A stretch of 64,000 nucleotides of DNA from NCBI GenBank assembly GCA_036971615.1, contig JAYKKR010000005.1, positions 1,116,001-1,180,000 of the forward strand. Reading direction: 5' to 3'. This DNA comes from Amyloporia xantha (lineage: Eukaryota; Basidiomycota; Agaricomycetes; Polyporales; Adustoporiaceae). The notes beneath the pieces are model-generated. The model saw nothing but the letters and a program-made list of their open reading frames with translations. It was not told the origin of the DNA and ran no database searches. Positions within the stretch are counted from its first letter, which is position 1. Every line of letters starts with the position of its first letter. Positions 45,748 to 56,699 of this stretch are shown piece after piece. Both the position numbers and the translations under genes were made by a program.

Positions 45748-48700
45748 TCATCGCTTGCCCGCGATCCCGGCTCGCGAATTACGGTTATGTTTTTTTGCTG
45801 CTTGTGATAGCGAAAGGTATGCGTAGGGCTCAACACCGCCCTTCTTGACATCACCTCCGGCTTTCTGAGCACGCAATGAGTCGACTATGCGACAGATAAA
45901 ATCGAGTAGGCTCTCACCTTCGCCTTGAACTCGTGCCCAAGTTTTGCCTCGGTCCTCCGTTTACTCTTCTTACCGGCCGATGCAGCTTCCGCATCAGCCA
46001 TTTCGACATCTTCGTCCGCTTCGTTCTCACGTCTTCGCTTCTTCGTATCTTTGTTGAATTTGATGCGCCCGTTCGGCCCACGTTTGAAGCCATCCGCAGA
46101 TGTCAGACTCTCACGGTACGCATCGTCCGCAATAGCATCGCCGCCCTCGTCATCGGACTTTTCCTCATCTATCACCATTTTGCCGGTGTCCTCGTCCGTC
46201 TTGAATCGTGCAGCGTCCTGACCCGGTTTGCGACGTCTGCCCGAGTTCGCATCTGTAATAACAAGGTCATATAGCCGGCGAAGGATAAGGAATTGAACTA
46301 CGCACTAGTAACACGTGATGCAGCGCCCTGGAGGAGGTCCATAGGGTCATCGTCGTCCATACGCAGCCGAGCGCCGCCTGTACTGTCTTTTGTCTTGGTA
46401 GAGCGGGGATTTCGATCAGCAGTAATTTCGTCATCGCTGTCGTCAAGCTCGCTCTCGCTGCCGTAGAGGACATCTTCGAATGCATTGCCACCAGCTGCGG
46501 GCTTGGGCGCAGGCTTCTAGATCCGTTCAAGTTAAGTCGCGCGCACCATGGAGAAACGCAAAACAGCACCTCATCATCATCGCCATCATCCTCAGCATTG
46601 AGGGCCTTCTTCCTCTTCGCCCGATCCTTGCGTTTCTTGATGTTCACCAGAACCTTACGTGCCTCTTCCTCGCCGGCACAAGAGTACACATCTTCCCAAC
46701 TGAACCGCCTGATCATGCGCTCGAAGATGTGCCGTACCTTGGCCTTGAAGTGGTTCTTGTGATCGTGCGACCATTTGAGCAGCGCGGGAACGAGCTCCTT
46801 TGAGGTGTGGACGCATCAGCTCGACCGGCATCGTGTGTACAGCGAGCTTGATGAAGCCGAGGACGGACTTGACGATCTCACGGTTGGCAGAGGACACGAA
46901 GACGAGCATCGTCGTGAATATTTCCGTGAGCATTTGTTGCGAGATAGAATCTGCGACGTGTACATTCAGCGATGGCTACCTGACACTCCCACCAGAACAT
47001 ACCGTTGAATTCAAAGACGAGGCGTGAGATCGCCGTCACCGTCGCGCTGATCATGTGGGGGGTCGCGCCAGCCAATCCTCCAGCAATCATGGTCATGTAC
47101 TCTTCTACGCTAGCAGTGGCTGTTGTACCTACGGTCAGTCTCAGAAAAACGCTAATATGAGACCGCTTGCCTTCAGGAGTGTCATCTTCTTCCATCCCGT
47201 CAACCATACTGCGCTTCACGGCACCGCCTTCAGCCATCTTCCTGCCCATCGCAACAATCAAGTCGAATGCGGCATTTCTGGCCTTTTCTGAAGGTTCCTT
47301 GGTACCTAGGACCGCTTCCGGGATGATCGACAGAAGAAGGTGCAGATGCGCGGGAGGAATCATGAGAACGAGGTTGGTTAAGAGATGGAAACGATCCTAC
47401 ACACAACGGGTCAGGACACGTGTAAGGCCGGGTGCAGCGTTGCTCTACTCACCTTCTTCGCGGCGGCTGCCAAGCCATCGATGTTCTTCTCGAGTCGTTG
47501 GAGAACAGACTCAGGATCGACAGTCGCTTTCTTTCCCTTCCACGAGCTTGGACAGGATCTTGTATCCTCGTTTCTGCACGCCGTTGTCTTTGCTCTCGAG
47601 TACCTCACTGGAGAGGCACAGCTCGAAGAGCCCAGTAGCGTCAACGGACGACAAGTGCGGAAGGACGAGCACAAGGAGATCTTGCGTGACCGCGGTGATG
47701 TTCTCGACGTCCTTAGCGCCGTTCGCTGACTTCGATGTCTGAAACTTAGCGAGATTTTGCTTGAACAGATCGACCAGCTTGAGATACGCCTTGGTGATAT
47801 CCTACACACAATTGTTGTCTCAGTAACCTTGAATAAGACATTCAGGCATGAGTTGGACAGACCTGTTCACTAGCAATTGAAGCCCAGACGCTGAGGACAT
47901 CCCCCACCATACCTTGGCTATCCCTCCCGACGCTGCTGAAGACGTTGAACAGCACCGCCAGCCAGCTCTCCACCTGAGAGCGGAGGAACGCCACATTGTC
48001 AGACGCCGCCTCTGTCGAGATGGCATCCGCTCGCACTGACTCGGGCAGCCTCGCAGTCTCCCCTGACGCGAGAGCGACATTCGACTCCACCATCGTCTTC
48101 AACGCCTTCAGCACCGCTGGCCGGAGTTCTGGCTGGTTGTACAACAACTGCGATAGCAGCTGCGAGAACTCTGCCGTCAGTGCCTATGCTCCCGTCAGCC
48201 TTGGGTTGCAACGACCCGTGAAGAACATGAAAACTGACTTGTCGTAGATCGAGGGTACCCCAGCAATATCCAGGCAGCCCAGCCCAAATTTGCTCGACGA
48301 GAACGCTCCACACTTTCGCTTCCGACTGCCGGCCTTCCATCTCGGCCTTTTGCTGCAGGTCGAACATGCGCTCCGTCAAGGGAACGAAGTAGGCGAGGAA
48401 ATGTCCCAATGGCGATGCATGGGGCTGCGCGAGCAACGGTAGCAGGAAAGCGCGCGGTTCACGTCCCGCTTGTCTGTTCAGCAAGAAGTGTAAGAAACTG
48501 AGTATGAGTTCCGGGAAGCAAAATACCTGTCAGCGGGCTCGAGGTTGAGCGGAAGGGCGCGCAGCATGACTTCGGGGCCAAGCACGCGCATGCCAGTGCT
48601 CAAGACCGCATCTGCTGCCTCCTTGTGCTCGAAGCTCTTCTGGACCCGAAGAGTGCCTACCTTCACTAACAGAGGCAGAAGGAGCGACTCTGCAGCGGTC

Positions 48701-50043
48701 GGGGACGTGCGCGATCCGCCGCGATACCGCAGGTTGTTTATCAGAGATGACACCACGGAGAGTAACTCGGGTATAGAACGCGCGAACGCCAGCGAGTCAA
48801 ACGCCTTCGTAACTTGCGCAATGATTTGACCGATGACGCTTGTATGCTCTGTCCGATCTTTTTCTTGCAGGGCTGCATCTATAAGACGGGGAGTGAAACA
48901 TCGCGCTACAGACTCGAGAGCTAGGGCGCAAGATTTTCTGACAGATAGGTCTGTAGACTCCAGCAACGGCCACAGCGCCTTCCACACTCTGTTGACCTCC
49001 GCCTCACACGCTTCCGGGTCGGTACTGTGGAAGGCAAGCATAGCCTTCCCAAGAACGTTCGCCCAGGCAGGAGAAAGAGCTGGATCCATTTTCTTGCTAG
49101 ATGTGAATAGAATAGCTTCAAGGACATTCAATAGCTGTCCCTCAACATTAATTGCGGGGTCTTCAACAATGATGAGTAACAGTTCGGCCAGTATGGAATA
49201 GGCGGACTGTGATAGGTAAGGATTTCCGAGGCGGGGGAGGAAGAGGAGCGCGGAGGTGATGGCGGGGAAAGACTAGGGTGCACGTTAGATCGTTTCAAGT
49301 AAAAAGTGATCTGAATGGCTCACTGTGGAGGGAAGGGCAGGCAGAACGGGACGCAGTAGGGCTAGGAGATGGATAGCATTGCCCGCCTCGTCAGTATCCG
49401 CCATCTTTCCTTTGAACTTGTGCATTCCGGTTGCGTTCAGGTCACCAAGCCCCGAGTGAATCCAGTCTGCGACTTCCTTAGCGTACGGGTGACTAAATAG
49501 CGGGGGAGGCGGGCTGGCGAGCACATCCTTGACGAGTTCCGCCGCCTTCTTCCGTACCTTCGGTCGTGGATCTATAGTGAGCCGAAGAATGAAGACGAAC
49601 GACTGGCGTAGGCCCTGGGTGTCCAGATCCTGCCGTTCTACGGCCAAAAGTACTGCACCATACAGCCCAAGCTGCGATCGCAATGGCGGAGCATGCTGGA
49701 GTAATGCGGGAAATAGTGGTGATGCGAGAGATATCAAAGTACTCAAATGAGATCGAATCACAGGGGGGGGAACATGAGGAGCAACCAGTGCAAGCAGGTA
49801 CAGTACGGCAGGCAATACGTCGCCGTCCCCCAGTGGTGGGCCAGCGGTTGGTGCTGCTTGCAGTGTGCCGTCAAGGGTAGTGAGAAGAGCAGCGAAGTAT
49901 GCTGTGGGAGATGTCTCCGTGCCTTGCTCGCGGAAGGTAGCCTCGAGAGCATGAAGTAAAGTTGCAGGAGTTTTCTGGTGAGCCAGAGTCGAAGAGGTGT
50001 GAGGACGAATTTTGGCCAATGCTTCCTCCAATCCGTCCGCCAT
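45748..50043 (-). CDS. RRP12: Ribosomal RNA-processing protein 12 (RRP12), HEAT-repeat/NUC173 protein
   Basis: Rrp12 is a nucleolar HEAT-repeat scaffold for maturation and nuclear export of 40S (and 60S) pre-ribosomes. The start MADGLEEALAKIRPH at 50043 begins an all-helical solenoid of about 1,200 residues, the usual length. Blocks include RQSFVFILRLTIDPRPKVRK, GDLNATGMHKFKG (family-typical), ALALESVARC, LIPPAHLHLLLSIIP, FDLIVAMGRKM and NEIP-free helical repeats throughout. The C-terminal tail is acidic then highly basic (KKRRRENEADEDVEM, GKKSKRR), followed after a last intron by GGVEPYAYLSLSQAAKKH and the terminal IAGKR; both are conserved in the family. About ten introns of normal size. 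It is divergently transcribed from the acyltransferase gene with only about 320 bp between starts. Complete. Confidence 0.93.
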
Positions 50044-50365
50044 GTTCGCCCGCAGATATGTAGTAGTAGAAGGAGGAGAAGGATAGCCAAACGATAGCTG
50101 AACCTAGCCAAAACCCTAGTAGCACGCTGCTGCCTGCCTGGGGGCAAAAAATCACTGATCGGTGATCGACGCACGTGCGCATGAATTACCGGTCCACGTG
50201 ATCCTTCACGTACCTCAGCCGCAGTGACGCGTGGGCACTGGGCTGGGTGGTGCACACCGTGTGCACGGTCGGACATGATCCCAAACAACGCCTTTGCACC
50301 AACTTAAACAAACTGCATAGCCTTGTTACCACTCCTTCATAATTCTAGGTTGCTGAGCTCTACTC
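50044..50365. promoter_or_regulatory. Bidirectional promoter region
   Basis: 322 bp between the divergent starts of RRP12 and the acyltransferase gene. CACGTG-like and GATCACGTG words are present (near 50196-50203). I see no clear TATA box on either side. Confidence 0.4.
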
Positions 50366-52471
50366 ATGCCAGACGGTTCTCCGACCCCCTGGTCGTATTT
50401 CTTCATCAGGTATGTCCTATCCTGGTCTTATTTGTAGACATTGACAATGTTGATCGCTGTCCAGACTATTGTTCAAATTTGTTCTGAAGATATTCTATGG
50501 AACCATTGTAGTAGAGAACACCCACCTAATACCGCCCAAAGGAAAACCCTGGTAATCGTTGTCATGACTCATTGTAAGCGTTCACGTCTAAAGAAGTTGC
50601 TGACGCCATCTCCAGCATTGTATCCGCAAATCACAGCAACTCTCTCACAGATGCTCTGTAAGTTTTTTGACACCACCGTCGTGTGTAGCGCTCGCTGACT
50701 AGGTATGCCAGTCTCCTTGTAACCGCGATCCCTTCAAGGGTACTATATCTTTTCACTCCACGGCTCACCATGTGTCTAATTCAAACTCCTCAGAGAAGGA
50801 ATCTATTACGACTTACAGCAAAGTCTACTCAATTTGGGAAAAGGACGTTGACGAGTTGGTTGATTGAGTCTGCTGGGACTGTGCCCCTCAAGCGGCGCAA
50901 AGACTTTGCCAATGGCCAAATCGACAATACTGCAGGCATGTCGAAGCTTATTGAGGTATAATCATTTCACAAGAATATCTGTGTAATTCTAGTTTTTTGT
51001 TAACTGCTCTCTCATAGGCTCTAGAGTATGGAGACGCTGTCTGCTTGTTTCCGGAAGGCATGAGCAGGTACCATCCTACTATAGCACCTCTGAAAACAGG
51101 AGGTGAGATCAAAGTGAAACATCAATATATAACACACAAACTGAGAATATGACCAGTTGCTCGCATCGTTTCCGATGTGCTCACCAGAAATCGGCATAAT
51201 CCAGATTTTGAAGTATTTGTACAGACATGCTCGATCACCTATATGTAAAACCTTTTCTTTTAGTGTTTATCTGCTGGCGCTCATAAATTCCGACAGGCAC
51301 CGACAGCATTTCCGCTCGGACGTTTTGGTGACGTTTCAGCCTCCCATGAGGTTTACATCAAAGGTCAGTGTGCCAGTCTTTTCGGCCTTCCTTTCTTCTG
51401 ACCAAATCTTCAGGATAACCCAGAGCTGCTTGCTCCGCTAGACTACAACAACATTCGCGAGCTGACAGCACAGATGCACCAGCAGATCAGCTCGGGCACG
51501 CTCGACGCGCCCTCATGGAAAATGGTTCGCAACGCAAAGCTTGCCGCCTGCCTGTATGCACCACTTGGCACATCAATGAGTCTGGGAGATTATGTTCGTG
51601 TCGTGCGCACGTTCCTAGAGGCATTCAAGCTCTCAGAAAGGCCGGCGGTCGAGAGCGGTAGTGAGGGGGAGGCCGCGTTAAAGGAGATCTCATTAAGAGA
51701 AGACAGCCAGATCTGGCAACTAGGGAATGACCTGAAGGTAAAGTCTTGTCTAATTTGTCGAGGACAACATGCTCACCTGCTTGACAGGAATACCAAGACG
51801 AGCTCGCACGTTGGGGTATCAAAGATGATCGCATCCGCCGGCCGCTTCCCCAACTCGTCATCATGTACCGCATCGTCGTTCGCTTCAGCTGGTCCATCTT
51901 CCTCTTCGTCATCTCCATCCCGGGACTGCTCCTTTGGCTCCCCGTGTTTGTCGCCACCTTCATCGCTGTGTCACGCTTCAAGCGGACGGGGCCTATCTGG
52001 GACACCTGGGATGAAATCGCGCAATACAAGCTCGTATACGGCCTCGTCTCGGGGCTGTGTGTCTGGGGCGGTTCTATCGTGTTGACGCTTCCCATTGCAC
52101 CCGTGACGGCGGTGTTCGTCCCAGTATCGATGTGGATGTCCCTGCGCTGGCTCGAGGATGCAGTGTCTGCGTTCCGCGCGTTCGCTACACTGACGAGGCT
52201 GTTGTGCATGGGACAGTCACATCTGTGGAAGATGCACGCCGTGCGTGAGCAGTTGCACGATCGTGTGATGGACCTTGCTGTAAACACGATGGGGCTGCCG
52301 GCAGATCCGGAGCAGTACTTTGCTGAGAGCGGCGGCAAGGAGAAGGGCAGGGTGAAGGGGCGCTGGGCCAGCAAGACAAAATACTTCTCAGTCCGTAGAA
52401 GGAGAAAGCGGGACTGGAACGAGACGTTGAGGCTGTATGACCAAGTGGACTATCCAGAGGACGAATACTGA
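50366..52471 (+). CDS. Glycerol-3-phosphate/dihydroxyacetone-phosphate acyltransferase (Gpt2/Sct1-like)
   Basis: It acylates glycerol-3-phosphate or DHAP at sn-1 in the ER, the first step of phosphatidic acid and lipid synthesis. The start MPDGSPTPWSYFFIR at 50366 continues after a 55-nt intron into KIFYGTIVVENTHLIPPKGKP. Acyltransferase motifs follow: motif I ANHSNSLTDA (His-x4-Asp catalytic pair), motif II/III GTVPLKRRKDF and LFPEGMSR. A C-terminal half then holds IRELTAQMHQQ, ALKEISLRED and at least three hydrophobic segments (about 51880-51990 and 52025-52130). The basic tail has SVRRRRKRD and ends DEY at 52471. At least eight exons, intact. It is assigned to the fungal Gpt2/Sct1 group by the large C-terminal membrane domain; the two cannot be told apart here. 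Confidence 0.9.
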
Positions 52472-52693
52472 GCGCTAAATTCACGCGTTACATATCACCT
52501 AATGTCGTAATCCAGTTCATTAACTAATAATCGTAACATCGTGACGTGCTAATGGGAACAGGAGAGCATAGGAGGGTTCCAAACTAATTATACAATATAT
52601 GGAGAGGGGAAATGTAGCGAAATCGTTCGTAATGCTATGCAGTATAAGGGCGCGTTAGATATAGCAGCACTGACATGGTGACTTCGTGATAAG
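52472..52693. other. Convergent 3' spacer
   Basis: Short AT-rich spacer between two facing genes. No feature was seen. Confidence 0.5.
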
Positions 52694-53579
52694 TCATCCT
52701 TCAATGGGTCGGTAGGCTCTGTTTCCAGCAGCCCAGTGGTGACCCTTGTTGGCAGAAATACCGGTGGTTATGATACCAAAGGTGACCAAAATGCCGCAGA
52801 CCCACGAGAGCGTATTGAGGACATAAGCGGTGCCTACAAAGGTATTAGATCCAAAATGCATCTAGACCATCAGAATCATACCTGGCCGAGCTCGGTTGAA
52901 GGACGGGTACATGGATAGGCGATAGAGATGCGTTACAACAGCAAAAGACAGAACCTGGAACAGGACTAGATCGCCGCAAAATCAATAAATCCTCGATGAC
53001 AACCCGAGTCCGGACATGCACCGCACCGTGTAACGCAGTCAAACCCGCCACAGCCCTCCAGATCCTTCTTCGCCTGGAGTGGGTGCTGACGCCGAACAGG
53101 AGCGCCAAGCACGCGACAATGCCGAACCCAATGCCCAACTCGGAGAAGTAGCCTGCGGTGCTCCAGATCATGCAGAAGGTCTTGTTCTCCTTCTCACAGT
53201 TGTCGGTCACCCTGTTCGGGAACGCACGACACTTGTAGTCGGTGTACGCGAGGCGGCTGCCGTCAGGGAGACCAGGAATGTTGATCACTTGCCGATCGCA
53301 GCGTTGCGTGAGGCCATACTGGACGGTGACCTTGGAATGTAAGATCTCAGTGTTGTTGACGACGAGCCTTCAATGCAGGTGCAGACTGGCGTTAGGATTC
53401 AGCGGATGGAGCAGGGCGGCGATTTTGCATACCAGTCTGGGCGGCGGACAGAGAGAATGTTCTATTCAGTGTGCGGCGACCATCAGTTAAATCCGGTGCT
53501 GCAAGAATGAAGTAATACGCACAAAGGTGAGCGTAGCAACCACCGCAAAGAATGCGACGACATAGGATGTTTTTCTCAT
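52694..53579 (-). CDS. Four-transmembrane protein of a conserved basidiomycete family (claudin/Sur7-like topology)
   Basis: The start MRKTSYVVAFFAVVATLTFV at 53579 is a first membrane segment, followed after introns by an extracellular loop with paired cysteines (YTDYKCRAFP, CEKENKTFC), a second TM block (LGIGFGIVACLALLFGV), a basic turn (HSRRRRIW) and further hydrophobic segments. It ends WAAGNRAYRPIEG at 52694. There are four or five exons and roughly 220 residues. The topology (N-terminal TM, Cys-bearing loop, three more TMs) resembles fungal Sur7/claudin-like plasma-membrane proteins, but sequence motifs of Sur7 are not visible. The role is unknown. Confidence 0.75.
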
Positions 53580-53781
53580 CGTGGGTCGTGAAAGCGCAGA
53601 GCAAGAGGCGACTCGAAGCTAGCGACTGCGACTGGAGCAAGAAGGCTGGTCGCAGCTGCCGCCTGCCGGCAGATCAAATCCAGATACAAAAGGGGAAGCT
53701 GACATCATCGGAAATTGTAGGGAACGCCTTCTCTGCCCCCACACCCATGTTCCTTTCGGCGCAAACACTTGAATCGTCCTT

Positions 53782-53857
53782 GTCGATTAGGGGTTAAATC
53801 ATCACGTTGTGGCTGTAGCAATCCGTGAAGCCGGAAGTTCGAATCCTCCATACGACA
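53782..53857 (+). tRNA. Possible degenerate tRNA-His (GTG)-like sequence
   Basis: The core is tRNA-like: a D-stem GATT/AATC enclosing AGGGGTTA, an anticodon stem TCACG/CGTGA with TTGTGG in the loop (anticodon GTG, His) and about 10 extra bases at the intron position, and a B-box-like GTTCGAATCC. The T-stem has one mismatch and the acceptor stem pairs poorly in every register I tried. I therefore regard it as a pseudo-tRNA or tRNA-derived repeat rather than a working gene. The ends are approximate. Confidence 0.35.
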
Positions 53858-54044
53858 ATCGATAGGTATATGACTCTCGATGAATGTTCTGGTTCTGTTT
53901 CCTCGCATTCATTTTGCCTGCAACTAGAAAAAGTGGCACAACTAAGATATATGTTATGAGAATACATTTATAATAGATCGCGCAAATTCATTGTGTCAAC
54001 TTCGTCCAGCCACTGGTATTAAGACAATCTCCTATCGTATCCCA

Positions 54045-56699
54045 TCACACTCTCGGTACGCCTTGAACAACTTGTGGGTACGTGGACGCCACCAGCTGAA
54101 AAAGGACGGCATTGACCAAGGTCATATCCATTGGTTAACGACTCGCCCAGATATTTAAATGCGGAAGCGAAAGACTCACCCCAAATAGCGCAGGCGCACG
54201 AATAGCTAATATCTGCGGGTCCTCGCCGAGGCCGACAAATCTAAACCGAGCAGAACGAAGGAATGGATTAGCTCAAGCCTACCAAGAGCAGTGACGACAA
54301 ACATGGTAGACACTCCGGCTTCGATTGCGGCGGACAACGTCATCGCTGTCATAGAAGCAGAGATCGTCAGCAATGCCGAAATAATGTAGAGGTCGAACAG
54401 GACCTACAGCATTGCAGGCCAATGAGGAACGCGAAAAGTAGCACAGGCGCGGCGTATTGACCATCCGTGTTATATGTCGGGTGAGTGTCTAGAGGGGATT
54501 GGCAATATTAGCCCGGCATAATCGCTCGCGCTAATGTCTTGATATGATCAAGCGATTACTCACAGCGAAGGTACAGATACGCGAAGAGCGAGCACATCAA
54601 GCCGATCGCATATGCGCCCCATGTGAGAGCTGAACATATTGGGTGAGACGTTCAATAATGGAATTAAATATACGAGCGACGCACTCATGCCCACGAGTGA
54701 ATCGTTGATTAGTGCGTCGATCCCCCGATCCTTGAGCAGGTGCCATGTGTCCCGGGCAGCCCGAACGTACGGCTTGCCATATAGTGCTGGAACGGACGAA
54801 CAGCAAGAGAAAATGTGTTGTTAGGGACGAATACACTAAGGTTGGGAAGTCGAGCACGTACCAATCTCGATGTATGCATATCTGCATATAAGAGCAATTG
54901 TGAACTAAATTTAGCCAGGATCGACAAAGCAGGTGATCATACCTGTTAAAGTACTGCACCATTCCCTCAATGCAGCCCACGAAGCAATCTGCGCACATCG
55001 CCAAGCATGCCTCCACAACTTTAGCCCCGTCAGCGTCCACGTGTGGCTTCACAGAAGTAAAACATAAACACGCACCGCTGCCATCCGCGTTGGCGTTGTT
55101 TCTAATCATATTTAACACTAGCCGCAGGATATCCAACAGCGTGACTACAAGAGATCCAAACGCGATCGAACCGAGCGAGAGTGACGACGCGCGTGCGAAG
55201 GAAGACAAAGTCGGGTGGTAGGGCTGCAGAGGATCGTGTATGTGATGAATATCATGGGGACGCATTCACTAGCGAGAACCTGCATACCATCGCGCCTTGC
55301 TCACGTGGACCGAAGTAGTACCAGCCTGCTCCCCCCAAAGGCGTCAATTCAGACAATGTCGGATACCTACACTAGAGAGGAAACGCACAGCCAAAGGGCC
55401 CGCCCGCCAGCGTCGCAAGCGCGACGTTCCCAATCGTCTGGGACGTCCACAGGTATGAGAACGTCACGTAGAAGATGAGTCCTGCTACTGTGGATGAGGA
55501 ACAAGATGAGCCCGCCCCACACGCTACGTCGGCACATCTTAGCTACTCTGGAAAACAGACCCATCTGATGTTGTAATGCTCACTTGGATTTCCAGGCGTC
55601 CACTTCGCATAACTGCAAATATGCGTGTAGTGATCAGTGCTGAGCCCGAGGAGAAAGGGCTTGATGCGATACTCACATCGCAATCACAGTGAACGTGTAC
55701 CACCTGTGAATGTTGGCTCCGTAAAGACAGAGCATGAGAAGAGAAAATTGCACGTACACGCTCCATGCCGCTTGAATGAGCAACGCGAGGAATGCGACCA
55801 GATACACGCTCCAATGGTGCTTCGCGACGTCCATGACGACCTGTAGGAGTAGGGACGCAAGTGGGATGCGCGCGCGGTACCCGAAGTAAGAGAGGATAGA
55901 TAGAAGAGCAATGATGGTGAAGATGATCGCTCCCGCTAGCACAAGTATGTGTTAGACAAAGTATCCAGGCTGGTCTTTCATTTTGTAAACCGGTCGGACT
56001 TACACCAGTATCCCGTGGTCCAGTAGTAGACGCAGATACCGCTATATAGATCAAGTATGAGTCAGTATATGCATCAAAGTGAAGACGGGGAAGATAAGGA
56101 AAGGCTTACATGTTGAGTGCGATAGAAAGGAGGAGCGTAAAGTGCATAATTAAACGCGTGAATATACGCGTTAGGATGAGGTATATGGTGGAGAGCACCA
56201 ACGCCGCGGCTGTGACGAGCAGAAGTAATATTACGGTATGGCTGTGGCAAAAGCGAAGTCATAGAAATGAGCAACGACTAGTCGAGTAGAACAGCTACCA
56301 CTTAGCCGTACTAGTTTAGGGTAACGCTGCTGCCTGTGTCTCCACTGCCAATTCCACCACCTAGTCCGCCACTTTTGATCCATTCATTTATAGCTATGCC
56401 TGAAACTACGGCAAATCCAGCAAGCTGCACATTGCAAAGAACAATCAGTATTTTTATGGCTGCAGTGAATTTTTAAAGGTATCAAGAAACATAGAACGCG
56501 CCTGAAGGAGGAAGAAAATAAAGAAAAGTGGATCATTCAGCCTCTTCCTTGGTTTGAAGCGCTCGCCCTCGTAGGGTGACTTATGGTCATTGTCGTAGCC
56601 GTTTCCATTGGTGGGAGCACCGTCTGGGGGAATGTACGGGTTTGCGTAGTTTGGTGTTGGCCCTGGCTGATAGACGGGTGGTTGGTATGCGTTTGACAT
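54045..56699 (-). CDS. PNS1-type choline-transporter-like (CTL/SLC44) membrane protein
   Basis: CTL proteins are plasma-membrane proteins with about ten TMs; yeast Pns1 does not clearly transport choline, so the substrate stays open. The start at 56699 gives a Pro/Tyr/Asn-rich cytosolic N-terminus (YQPPVYQPGPTPNY), then KPRKRLNDPLFFIFFLLQ, the usual entry to TM1. Later exons carry successive hydrophobic segments (AAALVLSTIYLIL, TLLLSIALNIG, GAIIFTIIALLSILSYFGYR, YLVAFLALLIQAAWSVY), then the family signature CIEGMVQYFNR plus NAYIEIALYGKPY, LINDSLVGM, and the end FVGLGEDPQILAIRAPALFG and YPQVVQGVPRV, stop at 54045. There are more than ten introns and about 520 residues. Complete. Confidence 0.9.

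Noticed and set aside
46480..49201. Plus-strand ORFs across RRP12
   Set aside because: They are antisense to a long, motif-bearing RRP12 coding sequence and have no domains.
49285..50043. Separate small gene considered for the RRP12 N-terminal frame
   Set aside because: It joins the next exon through a normal intron and its sequence is the Rrp12 N-terminus.
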